From positions 31,470,162 to 31,534,161 of the forward strand of contig OU612067.1 of assembly GCA_914767715.1 (NCBI GenBank): a stretch of DNA of 64,000 nt. The letters run 5' to 3'. The position numbers were made by a program, and so were the translations under genes. The stretch's first letter is position 1, and each line of letters starts with the position of its first letter. Shown in pieces: positions 13,101 to 25,000 of this stretch. The DNA comes from Membranipora membranacea (Eukaryota > Bryozoa > Gymnolaemata > Cheilostomatida > Membraniporidae). Below the pieces are notes generated by a model, which had not been told where the DNA came from, did no database searches, and saw only the letters and a list, made by a program, of their open reading frames with translations.

Positions 13101-13512
13101 GAAATCTGGTCACAATTCCATGTTAACCCCCATACAGTATGCGGAAAGTGTGTTGTTTGCGCCCACAGTCTATCTACGTAATCACTTCGTTCCTTGTGTA
13201 GCCTGTGAAACCATACAGAGAGTCACTAAAATTATGATTCCGGGTAAATCAAGGTGCCCCTCTAGTGATTGGACTGTGGATTATCAGGGTTACATTATGT
13301 CTGAGATGATGGACGCTCGTCGAGGGCGCAGCTCTTATGTGTGTGTAGACAGTAAAGCTGAGGCATCCGATGTTAAAGCACCTGGTGCATGGGTAGGAGG
13401 AGTTATCTACCCTGTTTCTGCCTCGTGTCAGTCACCAGAGGGCGTTGCTGCATTTCCCTGCCCTCCATATAAATCTGAGCCGGCTCTGTCTTGTGTTGTT
13501 TGCTCTAAATAA
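10122..13512 (+). CDS. Transmembrane short-chain collagen (C4/spongin-type C-terminal domain), paralogue 1
   Basis: Exons 10122-10292, 11900-12025, 12416-12512 and 12902-13512 would give 334 residues. Order: cytoplasmic tail of about 19 residues; one membrane segment (about 20-40, GIIGSLLHFILAGLIVYGGL), so type II topology; a short helical stalk; eight Gly-X-Y triplets beginning GPPGPPGPA; then a Cys-rich C-terminal domain with YIRWGRNSC, YRGYMAG, FQCLPSDP, VPCVACET, RCPSSDW, YQGYIM, YVCVD, FPCPPY and LSCVVCSK. That domain is typical of short-chain collagen C4 / spongin-type proteins of sponges and other invertebrates, and its role is presumably cell-surface or matrix contact. Oddities: the exon 1 donor reads AAG|gcgagt (GC-AG), and the exon 2 donor at the paralogous position reads GCG|gaatgt where the sister gene has GCT|gtaagt. 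If that GA donor is not used, the gene is crippled. The start could also be the second Met (10125). Confidence 0.8.
11352..11797 (+). mobile_element. tRNA-derived SINE, family A, copy 2, with duplicated tail
   Basis: Leader at 11455 onward (GTGGCAATGGTGGATTGGAA), then a tRNA-like head with A box TGGCGCAATCG at 11574-11584 and B-box-like AGTTCGAGCCC at 11635-11645, then a tail starting GGGACAACTCCTGACACAAC. The same tail also lies immediately upstream (11352-11452), so a 5'-truncated copy and a full copy are in tandem, or the tail was duplicated. Lies in intron 1 of collagen paralogue 1. Confidence 0.75.
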
Positions 13513-13986
13513 TCTTAATTTTATAATTTAATTCTCAAATAATGGAAATAAAACTTGAAGATTGCTATCATCAAACGAATTTACTTGACGGAATTTCCTT
13601 TTTGCATCAAATTTCTTCAGATTTTTCTGATCTCTCAGCCTCTCGGCCTTTATCAGGGGTAATGGTCAGCATGTCTGGGAAGTAAAACGTAGGGTATCTG
13701 GCACCACTCCTTGATGCCAAGACAAAGGGAAGAAACTTTTTCTCGGTAGTTGACAAATTGTGGTGCACAAGAACACTGAGAAATAGAGTAATTTGTCCGG
13801 ACTATCTTCCTGACAAACAAAAAATTATCGTATCATTACAGCAAGGTGTTAACTCTCTGTACAGCCTCCTCTCAGTGTCAAAGATAAGATAGTCACCTGG
13901 CTGTTCTCATGCCTATATCCTTATAATTGTAACACATAGGATTTTCATCCCCATGAACTCAATTGCACACTTGATGTTGAGCTAGA
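13513..13986. other. Intergenic spacer between the collagen paralogues
   Basis: Holds the 3' UTR of paralogue 1 and the presumed promoter of paralogue 2. No TATA box or coding exon was recognised. Confidence 0.4.
13547..13552 (+). terminator. Poly(A) signal, collagen paralogue 1
   Basis: AATAAA 35 bases after the stop codon, at the expected distance for a short 3' UTR. Confidence 0.6.
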
Positions 13987-16528
13987 ATGGAGTCGACCAG
14001 CAAACCTTCACAGGATGGTCAGCAGACTAGAATAGTAGGCGGCATCATCTTCAGCTATTTACTGCACTTGGTAATAGTTGGACTGATCGTATACGGAGGA
14101 TATTACACAACTGAGAGTGTAGCAGACCTACGACAAGATAACAAGCTTCTGTGGGATAAAAACAAGCGACTTGAGAATAAGATTGATGCCCTGGAGAAGG
14201 TAGGAACGCTACTATAGCTCATGGACAGTTTGAAGCCTAACATAACAATATCTCTTCGTGAGATAAGTTGCTGCATTAATTAGTTAGTTGCGGTGAGCTG
14301 GATTGGTATAAGATTATTTCTAAAAGTTGTGGTTCAAAAGAGAATTTAGGAGAGGAAAGGACATGGCAACATCCTCAGTGAATTTTCCTTTGTCTCATGA
14401 TAAATCCCTCAATTAAAATAGCATCCATTATCTAACTCGCACCGGCGCTCCTAATAGTTTTAAAAGTTTTTGCCCTTATTAACAGACATGTATTGGTGAG
14501 AAGGCAACTCCAGACACAGCCAATATTCAGAAAAGGGAGATTATCTCTGATTCCAAAGTGGACTTATCCAGTCTGATCAGGGGCCCTCCTGGTCCCCCCG
14601 GACCTGCTGTAAGTAAGAACTTACTTAGGGCTGTGGTAGATTTAGGACATGGTAACTGTGAAATCGATGCTCTGTGGTGCGGACAGCCGCTCCTAGTACA
14701 TCTCCAGACTGCAGGTGCTATATACTACATTCAATACATCCCCACCGAGCAAGCATCTTAATGGTGTGATGGAGACACTCCCAGTTTTATTGGACTGAAG
14801 TGAAACAGGGCCATTCTACCCTCTTTTACCACTTCTCATGCTAAAGTTGCTCTAACTTTCTCACTAAAGCTTAAGTCTTTGAACTCTACCCTTCTTGCTG
14901 TTGCTGATAGTGGTTTTCCATTATACTATTGCCACAACCAGCAACATGGTAGAGTTTGATCACATTACCATTGTGGCAGACACTGGTTCTAATCATCAGG
15001 ATTCTTTTTGAGTTACAATTTTGTCAAATTGGTCATGGTATGGTTGCTCAGTTGAGTCTTTAGATTCCTTGCACCATTTTTATAAAGATTCTGAAATAGC
15101 TAGCATTGTAGAGTTATCCAACATTGGTATAACAGCCCAAACACATCTGTAAATATCCCAAGTATAAGTTATCTGTATATCTCTGAAGTATCAAACTATA
15201 TCTTTGTGATAACAGGGTAAAGACGGGAGTGATGGTAGACCCGGTAGAGATTACTCTTCTCTCAGCCTACTCAGAGATGTAATCAATGAGACTGTTCAGA
15301 AAGGTAGCCAAGTATATATTGATATTTTAATTGTTATCGAATAAATACCTCTTCTTCTTCTTCTTTGAAGCGGAGAGAGTTATCCTCTCTTGTGTACAGG
15401 TACTGGCACCCATAGGACTCGTGCCGCAACCTATACCCATGCCCGCCAGAAACCCGGCTACTTTTTATATCGAAGAGGCAGAGGGGGTTCTTTTTACTGC
15501 GTGTGGGGTGTGCAAACACACAGTTGTCCTCCGGTAATTTTAGTCCCGTTCCGCAAGGACCTGGCTTTGACAAAATGGCGTGCCAGTACCAAATCACAAA
15601 TGACTGCCAGCGCCGGGAATTGAACCTGGAACTCGGAGATCACAAGTCCGTACCCTTAACCATTAGACCGATCCTGACTGAATAAATACCTCGCAATTGC
15701 ATCTCTCCATACTACAGGAATACGTTGATTGCTAGTTGAAGTCAAATGAAACACCAGTGCATCAGATATTCGTGTATATTGTTACTTGGGGGCACCATTT
15801 GTGTCAACACCAGAGCGCTGATATTAGATGATTAGACTTTTGTTGGTAGAGTAACTGAATGACATGAACGCCACCTAGGATGCTTCAGGCTCTAGATTTC
15901 TAGCACTGCATGTCTTAGCCTCTGCTGTACTATCTTACCTTCTCATCAGCAGCTAACTAGTAGCCAAGCCATTTAATTTGTTTTTATAGAGTGGGACGAA
16001 CTTTCTCAGTCCCTACCAACTTACGGAGGAGTTACATACATTAGATGGGGGAGAAACTCCTGTCCTTCTACCTCTCAACAGATATACAGAGGTTATATGG
16101 CTGGATCAGCATTTTACGCCGATGGAGGTGGATCTAACTACCAATGCCTACCAGACGACCCTGATTACATGCCTGACGGTCATACAGGTCCCTCTCTATT
16201 ACGTCCAATACAATATGAGACCGTCACTAGCCGTAATATGTTTGGTTCTGATGTATTTATGGAGTCTGTTCCATGTGTAGCCTGTGAGACAATGCAACGA
16301 GTTTCACAGATTATTATTCCGGGTAAAACCAGATGCCCCTCAAGTGACTGGAACCTTGATTATCAAGGCTACCTAATGACTGAAACGGTTACTGGTAGTC
16401 CTGCACTGCTTGGAACTACAAGAGGTCGAGGGTCATACACTTGTGTAGATGTCAAGGCTGAAAAGTCTACCATCAAATTAGTAAAACAGGATGGGAGGGG
16501 CCATTTATCCTGTGTCTGTCGACTGTAA
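13987..16528 (+). CDS. Transmembrane short-chain collagen, paralogue 2, C-terminus frameshifted
   Basis: Exons 13987-14199, 14486-14608, 15216-15303 and 15990-16528, 320 residues as read. Domain order matches paralogue 1: short cytoplasmic tail; membrane segment about 17-40 (GGIIFSYLLHLVIVGLIVYG); charged coiled-coil-like stalk to residue 71; seven Gly-X-Y triplets (GPPGPPGPA, GKD, GSD, GRP, GRD); Cys-rich spongin-type domain (YIRWGRNSC, YRGYMAG, YQCLPDDP, VPCVACET, RCPSSDW, YQGYLM). All four donors and acceptors are canonical. Near 16470-16500 the frame slips by one base: the read frame ends in SCVCRL and a stop at 16528, while the adjacent frame continues with the expected AIYPVSVDC, FPCPPY and ALSCVVCSR to a stop at 16608-16610. 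This is either a real truncation or an assembly error; the conserved downstream coding sequence favours an error or a very recent change. Confidence 0.8.
15365..15690 (-). mobile_element. tRNA-derived SINE, family B, copy 1
   Basis: Read on the minus strand it begins GGATCGGTCTAATGGTTAAG and contains a B box GGTTCAATTCCCGGC, the arrangement of a tRNA-derived pol III promoter. A related head fragment lies at 38,860-38,950. Located in intron 3 of collagen paralogue 2. The 3' part (GTACTGGCACGCCATTTTGT onward) is the unrelated SINE body. Confidence 0.65.
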
Positions 16529-16610
16529 AACTGCCGAGGGTAACACACTCTTTCCCTGTCCTCCTTATAAAGATAACACTGCCCTGTCCTGTGTTGTCTG
16601 CTCAAGATGA
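16529..16610 (+). pseudogene. Out-of-frame C-terminal coding remnant of collagen paralogue 2
   Basis: One base out of frame with the upstream exon, this stretch still encodes FPCPPY-KD and LSCVVCSR followed by TGA at 16608-16610, matching the C-terminus of paralogue 1 (FPCPPYKSE, LSCVVCSK). Confidence 0.75.
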
Positions 16611-16689
16611 AATTTGTCAACCAAGCAGCTGTTTTCACTAAGCCATGTGTTTCTCCTGCGACAGAGCAATATTAGCACGGCTTTTAATG

Positions 16690-16695
16690 AATAAA
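16690..16695 (+). terminator. Poly(A) signal, collagen paralogue 2
   Basis: AATAAA 80 bases after the ancestral stop codon. Confidence 0.55.
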
Positions 16696-16884
16696 ACAAT
16701 ACCAAATCAGAACCATCAACAAGGTTTATCATTTAATTCTGATTCTTTATATTATCATATTTTCTTCATTGCCATCATCACCATCGTCAAAGATATAATG
16801 TTGTAGCGCAAAATAATATCTATTAACGAAAGAAAATATTTGAAAACCACTATTAGTTTATTAATCTAATTGTGTTGAACCAAC

Positions 16885-17290
16885 CAAATCAACCTTGAAT
16901 TGCCTGGCAGTGATTAGCAAGTGCGCTAACCGATTGTGTAATCTCACCAAAATAATGGGTTTACGGAGCTAATTAGCATGCCAGCTATTCACTACTCAGA
17001 GTTGTGTTCTCTTGCCCCATAGCACAGTCAATTCAACCACTTCCACCTTATGCAACACAGCCTACATGTTGTTAAGGTTATTGGCCTTACATGGTCTAAT
17101 GCTGGGACCCCTTGTTATGAGATTTAGCTGTCACACTTCTTTCCACGAGTCAGACGAGGTATACACCCGAGGGTGCCGTGGGCTGGAACAATCAACCTTG
17201 AAAGCTCCCCCGATGGGACTCGAACCCACAACTCCTGCGGCACCAATCGCCTGGCAGTGAATAGCTAGCCCGCTAACAATATAGGAGCAA
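16885..17290 (-). mobile_element. tRNA-derived SINE, family A, rearranged copy 3
   Basis: Two family A segments on the minus strand: 17,135-17,285 (head with GGGTTCGAGTCCCATCGGGG, a good B box, and the GGGTGTATAC end) and 16,885-17,115 (truncated head followed by the leader region). The order suggests two adjacent insertions or an internal rearrangement. Confidence 0.65.
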
Positions 17291-17525
17291 ATCCTTGGTA
17301 ATCTTGTCAAGACAACGCATCCTTGGTTTTTGCTCTCCACTCCACAAAACTGCTGTTCAGAAAGGTAAATTATAAGATAATAAAAGATAATTTATTCTGT
17401 CTCTGCCAAGTGGTTGAGAAATAAAAGCATCTGTTGAGCTCATTAAAAATTAAAATACTGTATTATATAAAAATGTTGCAGTGTTGTACCGTTATAAAAT
17501 GATACTCAGAAAAATGTTTTATTTA

Positions 17526-18233
17526 TTATATGATACATTGTGCTCTAAAACAGTTCTTACGAATGTCAACTCTACACTTCAAGGCACGGTAGCGCCCTGA
17601 AGGTAGCTTATCTAGCTCAAAAAGAGGGTCATTCTCAGCGGCGTACATTCTAAGGCACTTATTGTGAAAACAACGTTCATAGACATCAGATATGTTGGAG
17701 AATCTGCATCCTCCTAGATAACCTGCTAATAGATTCTCGACATGAATTGGACATTTGACCAAAAATAGTGCAGAGATGGTAAATAAAAACGCACTCAATG
17801 AACGTGACATAGCATCTCAATCTGATGGTTTAGGCAATTTGAGGAATGATAGATGTTGCATAATAAAAAGCAATTTTCTAGCTTTCCTAACGACAGACTG
17901 GGTATGATCTTTAAAAGTGAGCTTTGAGCCAAGAGAAGTGCCAAGGTATACAAATTGATGACTCGTTGAACCTCAGTACCCTTTAATGATGATGTTATCA
18001 CAGCTTGGATTATCACGTTTGTTACTCATAATCATTTCCTTTGTTTTGTTGACATTTAGTATGAGGTCATTGGCACAAAACCAGTCAGTGAGGAATTCCA
18101 CAGCAGAGTCCAGTGTTGATGGTATCTTAGGTGTGCAGAGCTCTAATAGGATAGTGTCATCTGCATATTTGATCAGGTGGTAGTTACCATATGGTGGTAA
18201 GGGCATATTCTGGACATGTATGGAGAATAACAA
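17526..18233 (-). mobile_element. LINE reverse-transcriptase remnant (C-terminal half)
   Basis: Minus-strand reading gives LIKYADDTILLE (the YADD catalytic motif of reverse transcriptase), then LILNVNKTKEMIM, then after a frameshift VYLGTSLGSKLTF-KDHT, VVRKARKLLFIMQHLSFL, and further on FELDKLPSGRYRALKCRVDI near the end. This succession is typical of the C-terminal half of LINE polymerases found across animals. Frameshifts and an in-frame stop after KPSD show it is dead. Confidence 0.8.
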
Positions 18234-18737
18234 TCTTAATAATTTTTTATTGAGTACTCAAAAATTTTACAGGGAAATTTTCTATAATAAGAATAATTCA
18301 GGTTTATTAAAAACAGAAAATGAAGGCATTAATTGTATCGGCCTTTACTGAGCTTGAAGAAAATTGAGAAAATCACTCTTTCCTGATCAAAATACACACC
18401 TTTGTGCTGTGGAGTCAAATTCAATGTTTTGGCAGCTTGAACAAAACAACATGTATGAGTAATTTTTTTTTACAGAACAATAGGTGCAAAATCGGGTTAG
18501 CAAGTCTTTGAACACTGATCTGATCTAGTAAATGAGTAACTCTTAGTATGTTTGCTTCAACTAATCTCAAACATTATAAATCATAGTCAATGCTAATCTT
18601 GCTAAAACTTGTTTGTGTTTAGGGGATGATATTGTCAGTGTAAATTTATGGGAAGCGTAATAGAATAGGAGCTCTGCCTTTTTGATGGTGCTGCATCATT
18701 GGCTTCAGCATCAGAAAGAGACAAGACATAAAAATAC

Positions 18738-19016
18738 TGTAACTGGGTCTGGGTCCGTCTGGGACAGTCAAACTTTCCCGATGCTGTCCCAGATGGACCC
18801 AGACTAATTTTGCATCTGGTTGCTATGTGAACCAGATATTTGGATGATCTGGGATGATCCTAAACAATGTGAACATCATCCCAGCATTATACCAGACAAA
18901 AACCTAACTGCTAGTCTGGGATGAATTTTATAATGTGAACATAAGACTGGGACCGTCTGGTATAAGCATCTGGGATGGCATCCCAATGACATCTGGGACA
19001 ATGTGAACCAGCCATT
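18738..19016. mobile_element. Foldback-like element with internal repeats
   Basis: A 21-bp stem with one mismatch (18747-18767 with 18784-18804) opens the element; GTCTGGGA/TCCCAGAC words recur in both orientations. The phrase ATGTGAAC appears four times (near 18823, 18868, 18932 and 18999), and GGGATG-G-CATCCC is a further palindrome. No protein is encoded. It looks like a MITE, but I could not identify a clean target duplication. Confidence 0.5.
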
Positions 19017-20680
19017 ACATAGGATACATCTTTGGATGTATTGCAGCTGTGAATGAAATCCCTAATTTAGGGCCCTGTACTTCTTTTCTTGGCCACATCA
19101 TTAAAACCGTATATCGATATCTAAAACCGAAAATACGAAATGGAGAAATCGAAAATCGAAAATGGGACAAGGGTTGGTTGGAATCGAAGGTGTAAATCGA
19201 AATCGGGAAAATCGATGCCAAAATCAGAATCGAGGCAGTCCTAGCCAAATACAAAATCGTTACAGCACTACTATACAGTCACATTACGTAGATATAGCCC
19301 TGTAAGCCTTCACAGGGAAGACTTTTCTCTCTAAATTAGAATGATATGTATTTTAATTATGGTGCAAAAATTTGCAACCTTCAACCACGAAAAAATTTAA
19401 TCCAAGTTATACAAAGTTATCTCCGCATTTACGAAGTGATGATAAGACAATTATACTAAAAAAAACCAATATTAACACAAATTTTCACAACACAATATCC
19501 TACAATATCCTAGACTAGAGGTAGCATATTCTGTGTTCTACAGTATCTTGTAGAACCATACCTTGACACTGCCGGCTTTGATTAGTAGTGGAAGCAATCT
19601 ACATGGAAGATGTGTTGATGGGTTGGAGACGATACTATATTGGATTTCCTTTTTACTTTACTGACATCTCCCTTCCTCCCTCTGCCCCCGCCACTCTGCT
19701 CCGATCCCTCTCCCACATCTCCCTCTTTCCCCTGTTTTGGCTGTTTTGGTACAGCTTCGGCATAGCCAATTTGCACACCACAAACTAAGCTCTCCGGTTA
19801 TTGTGTCATGCTTCTTTTTTCATATTGGCTTAGCATTTCATTTCTCCATGATCTGCAATGCAATTGATTATTTCAAGACCTCAAGTTTTTCAGTTGCTTT
19901 CTATTCAATATTAACAGTTGTGTTCTCATCCTTAATGATTGGTAGAAAACCACTGCAAATCCGTATATACAAGATAGCTTTTGATGCAAAAACAATGAGT
20001 CAAACATTCTCATTTCTGCTGAAGTTTTAACTACCAGTTTGTTGAATTTTCATTTGACTCAGATAGAGAGTCTGAACAAGGAGTTGAATACACTTTAACT
20101 CCTTGGCCTGAACAAGCAAAGTTAAACCATTCCAATTCAATTTCTATGGTAGATGCAGCTTGTGCTGGTAAGTTTACTAATGGGTGTCATGGGTGTGTGT
20201 GCATTAGTTGCCTTTGGAAATGACACTGAAGCAAATAAGATAAGTAAGGTACCATAACCATCAAATGGGTTTAGTTCATTTGTAACATAGTCAGTAGGAG
20301 TGAAACTAGGTACATAACATACATCTGCCTGTGTTTATCCGCATCAGTGTATCAATGATCAACATCACTCACCTGGCAGAATGACCAACCAGGGTACCAA
20401 TGGACATAATTTAAAAGATGGTCTGCTGTGATATAATAAATAAGGTAAATGAGAAATATTGGCTCATGGCTGCTGCTGTTGGGGAGATATGGATCATTGC
20501 AAAATAAAGTTCATTTGTGCAACCCATTTTTCCTGAGATTCAAGCCTGTGCATGCCATTGGATGTCAAGAAACCCCTGCAATGCCTGTACCTGGTACTGG
20601 TGCAGGGGGGGGGGGCAGGTCTCTGTCTGTCTCTGTTTGGGACGGTAACCTGACAGCAACGCAATCTACAATCTACAAAA
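19017..20680. other. Non-coding region
   Basis: I see no supported gene. A cluster of AATCGAAA-like words lies at 19,100-19,220, and an 11-base G run lies at 20605-20615. Confidence 0.35.
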
Positions 20681-20920
20681 CTTGAATCTATACAAAGATG
20701 TGCTGCTCGAACTGTTCATAATATCCCTAGGACAGACCATAAGAGCAGCACCACCAGTCTAATAGAGAACCGACATCACTGACTTCATAAGCCCCCACCA
20801 CCTCTCTACTGGCAGCCGGAGACATGATCAGCAGTACCTTATACTTCACTGCAACACTGACCTCCACAAAAAGAGCTTCTTTATTTCAACAGCCAAACTT
20901 TGGAATAATCTTTGTTGCGA
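20681..20920 (+). mobile_element. LINE reverse-transcriptase C-terminal remnant
   Basis: The plus-strand frame reads KLESIQRCAARTVHNIP-RTDHK, the typical 'LE-x2-Q-R-x-A-A-R' segment near the end of LINE polymerases, then runs into stop codons after SLIENRHH. Further pieces (KPPPPLYWQPE, KELLYFNSQTLE) follow out of order. A decayed fragment. Confidence 0.55.
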
Positions 20921-21088
20921 TTGCTCACTACTTGTAGTTCCACCGGTGGCAGGTTAAGGTTCCAGCAGTGATGGTACGATGACAACTGGTTGATGACTCG
21001 GAACGTTTACCTTACACGAGCCTGACACATCGCTGGAACCTTCACCAGAAGTAGCGATCAATCTACAAGTATCAAGTAGGGGCAATTT

Positions 21089-21148
21089 GGGGGGGGGGGT
21101 CCTGTCAAGGTTTGGGGGGGGGGGGTCCTGTCTAGGTTTGGGGGGGGG
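21089..21148 (+). repeat. Three long G tracts in a 25-26-bp tandem repeat
   Basis: G runs of 11, 12 and 9 bases start at 21089, 21114 and 21140, separated by TCCTGTCAAGGTTT or a variant. On the minus strand this gives a false proline-rich frame. G4-forming potential is likely from the sequence. Confidence 0.8.
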
Positions 21149-22089
21149 TGTGTACCAAATTCTTGAGTTGTATATACTAAGCAGGGCCATAGTTTAGGAA
21201 TTAGTACTAGTAGGGGAGGCAGCGATTAAATGTAAACATAGAGAAATTCAAAAAAGGATTAGAATTATTCTTTAGATTTATATTTAGATTAATCTTAGTA
21301 TGATTAAATCGTATTAATCTTCCAAATAACATGAATAATTCACAGCCCTAATTAGCCAGTCAATGATAACACCAATGCTACTACACAGTTCAATGTTGTA
21401 AAGTCACCCGCAAATGATAGCCTCCCTGTCTCATGGGCGTCAGAAGGATTTACCAAGGGGTGCTCCTTTTAGCTGTGGAGTAGTTAGTGGCACGTGTAAG
21501 CGGGGAGGGGCGCCCAAGCGCCCTTCTGCCGACAGAAAGTTTTTGAAATTCGAGACCCAAAAAGAGACATTCTGGTACATCCCAGCCAACTTTTATGGAT
21601 GAGCAACACCAAGCATGATACCAAAAATTTTTAACAGCAACAGCCTCTTGCCCGGGCCCCGATTGAAAGTTCTAGCGATAAAAGAAAACATTGAGTTCCA
21701 ATTGTTAAAAAAAAAAAAATTTAAACCTCCCAAGGGGTGCTCACTTGTCTCAATATTTATGCTCCATATAGTGTCCTGTCTAGGTTTATTATTAAGTCTA
21801 TTTCAATAATTTTTTCGTTTTTTTTACGACAGGCTAGTATACATTATGTTATTTGATTAGTGATCTGGTTCTTGGAGTCAGCTTAGTTGTGAATTTTTGT
21901 TAAAGCAGAATTTTCTTTTAAGCAATTTTGCAAAGAGAAATCAACTATGAATTTGAATCATTAATTTCCTTGATTATTTTTTTTCGAATCTGGAATCTAA
22001 AATACTTGCTTAAAATACACTGTTTCAAAATTGGCCATGTTTAGGAAATAAGGGACCAAAATTTCAATTCATCATTGCCATCCTTTCAG
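21149..22089. other. Region upstream of the LRR gene
   Basis: I see no recognisable coding exon. CCAAGGGGTGCTC occurs twice (21,456 and 21,730 areas), so part of this may be a repeat. The presumed promoter or 5' non-coding exon of the LRR gene would lie here or further left. Confidence 0.35.
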
Positions 22090-22099
22090 GCGAAAAACA

Positions 22100-25000
22100 A
22101 TGCAGAGCGCTCACAAAGATAATGCAGTAAATCATGATCCAGTGTACTCAGGAGACAGGAAGGTTGGAAAGCCAGGTGTTTTTGAAGGCTCTACTGACCC
22201 TCATGTGTCACTTCCCTCTACATCTTCAGCTTTCAAAAGGTAAAATATTACAAACATTTTAGTAGTATATCCTAGAATTTCTCATTCTAATCTTGAAAGC
22301 TTCTTTTTATACTGGAACTGAACTTATAGCTTGATAAAGTATTTGGAGGTTAGTTGTATGCTAGAACTGAATTGCAGTTGTCAATGTCGCAGATATATTC
22401 ATTCATTCAGATTATACATTCTGCAATTGTCTCCACAAGATGGATTCGCATTAACTCATTCAGACCTGTGAGTCACAATGGTTGATTTTTAACAGAACGC
22501 TGTAAATCATGCCTATGTAGTTACCCTCATAGCTCAATTTTACAGAGCTACAACAGTTACAGAGCAGAATATAAAAGGGGAGACAGTTTCTTCTAGATAT
22601 GCAGACTCTGATAAAAAGGATTCAATCCCAGAAGCAGATCCAGAAAAGTGTAAGTACCAACTTGTTTTGTTATCTGCTGTGGCTGTGGAAATTACTCTTA
22701 TTTTCAACAGATGCTTCTTCTCTTTGACACAACAGTTTTCACCACAATTAATGAATGGGGTTTACGATAACTTTCCAAGTCACAAGTTACAGCATCTTGA
22801 GCTTTTGTACCCAGGCTCATAACCATCACCCAGGGTTTGAGGGACTCAACAAGTTTAAATACTTGTATGCTGCTATCCTGCATTTATCTGAACCATTTTT
22901 GGAAAGTTTCCAATCCTGATAAGATATACTTTACTCATAATGATTGTTACCACGGTTCTCTGCACGACCACTGTGATGATTACTACAGGGGAGGTTATAC
23001 CCGTTTCATGACTCATCACTACTAATCGATCTCACTTCTATCCCACTATCACTGCAAATGCTTTCTGAATTCACATTCAAGATACATATTGTCAAGAGCT
23101 TCCCTGAGAGTAATGATATCAATGATTACGGTAAAGAGATGCCGCTCTGTAGGCTATTATCTACTGACCCTTCCACACTGCTTGGAGTGTCTATCTGCAT
23201 TTCCCTCTGTACGATACACATATCTCCCCCAAATCACTGCCTCCTTTTTTATAGTTATGGATATCAGGTCACTGCACACTTAGATATAATAGAATAAGAG
23301 ACAGACTCACCAGCTACACTACTGGGGCTCCCCGCGTATTTTACTGAAGATTGAAGATTGAGTGTTTTAAAATTGAAGAAAAGATTTAAATGAAAAATCA
23401 ATAGAACATCACCCCATTTTAAGCAGACTGGATTCAGTCAAACAACTTGGAGTTATCTACTTAGGTCAGGTTTGTTGGTTTGAACAGACAACTCCACACA
23501 ACAACAAACCAAAACCCATCAGTGTTACTGATTTTGGATCACAGGATCCTGGGTTCGAGGCCACCAGGAGCACTGTGTGTCTGGGAAAAAATGGTCAACT
23601 TCATTGACTAATCAACTTGTTGACTCAGTTTTCACAGGCATTTGAGTACAGCAGTTTTATGTCGAGTCCAGTTGTTTTTGAAGAATTTATTCTGAAGAAA
23701 TTGAAGACAGCATTGTGTGCAGGGAGCCACACTACTTACTTAACCTCAAACATCAACACTCAAACATCTTAACACTACTTACTTAACACTACTTACTTAA
23801 CACTACTTTCTTAACACTACTATCTTAACCTCAAACATTAACCTCAAACATCAGCACCAATAGCGTTGTTGGGGAGCTCTTGAGGGGTAAAGCATCACTC
23901 CTAGCACAGTTTCATGCTTTCCATTTTTTTCAGGGACTACCGGTCTAGCTTAACAATAGACATTGACTAAGGTGTTATTACAGTATAACCTGGACTGATT
24001 ACTATGTTAATATTCGCTATAGTTTTCCAGCAGAAAACTAACATTGTTTATCAAGTCCTCTTCTCAATAAATACCCTCTATTAGACTCCATAGCTGACTG
24101 ATGATGGGACATATATATATTCTTGTGATCATCCTTTTAATTTGCTGTTTAGTAAGAAACAGAAGATTGGGCTGCCCCTTGAGAAGGACGCAAGCTGCCC
24201 TAAATCCTCATGCTGAGAATGTGATGCATACTAGAAAACTAGAGTGCATCCTAGATATGAGGCCAAAAAGAACTCCTGAACTGGGTTTGCAGCAAGCTGC
24301 CAAATCTGAAACTGGCACTGACAGTATCACTTTGATTTTAACTTAACCAATTAGGCCGAGAATGTTGTGCCACTACCCAATCCATAACAACACTGACAAG
24401 CCCCTAAATTGATCACAGAATTGTTACTACATAATTTGAAATACAATATGTCGGCCTCACAAACCAAACTCGAAATCTATAAACACACACATCAATGCCT
24501 GTTATAGTCAGTCAGGAGTTGCTGCTGATCAAGTTATAAAATATATCCATAGGGAAAGCTCATAATTGTTCTAACCAAGTAATATCAATAGTGTCACCAG
24601 TTGTCAACACAAGGGAGGCTAATTCTTAAACCCCGAAACTATGTTTCAGTCCAGAGCAATATCTCTCGATACTGTCAGCACCAACAAGTAATGTCAAGAG
24701 AAAAATATATGGTTTTCCAGTTCAAATCTTACAGAAATGTATATTTTGAGCACTAGTTTGCTCCAGCAACACCCCGATGCGAGCAATGCACACCATTGCA
24801 ACAGTAACATGAACACAATGATGAAAGATGATATTCGGAAATTGAAATTCTTTTATGCAAATTTGCGGACAAAAAGAATTTTGACTGGAATAATGACATA
24901 ACTTGTTCGTGCATCTGCTCCTCTGCCTCATATGCACCTGTCTCCTACGTTAAATCATTGTCTTTAGCAGACACTAAAAAAAACCAACTCATTAAATAGG

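Noticed and set aside
12908-13126. Alternative plus-strand frame MSSHNRSRTMDVLH
   Set aside because: Overlaps collagen exon 4 in another frame; the cysteine-rich frame is the conserved one.
20954-21190. Proline-rich minus-strand frame
   Set aside because: Created by the three G tracts read in antisense.
24101-24346. Small membrane-like frame MMGHIYILVIILLICCLV
   Set aside because: Single unspliced short frame in a large intron with no paralogue, promoter or domain support.
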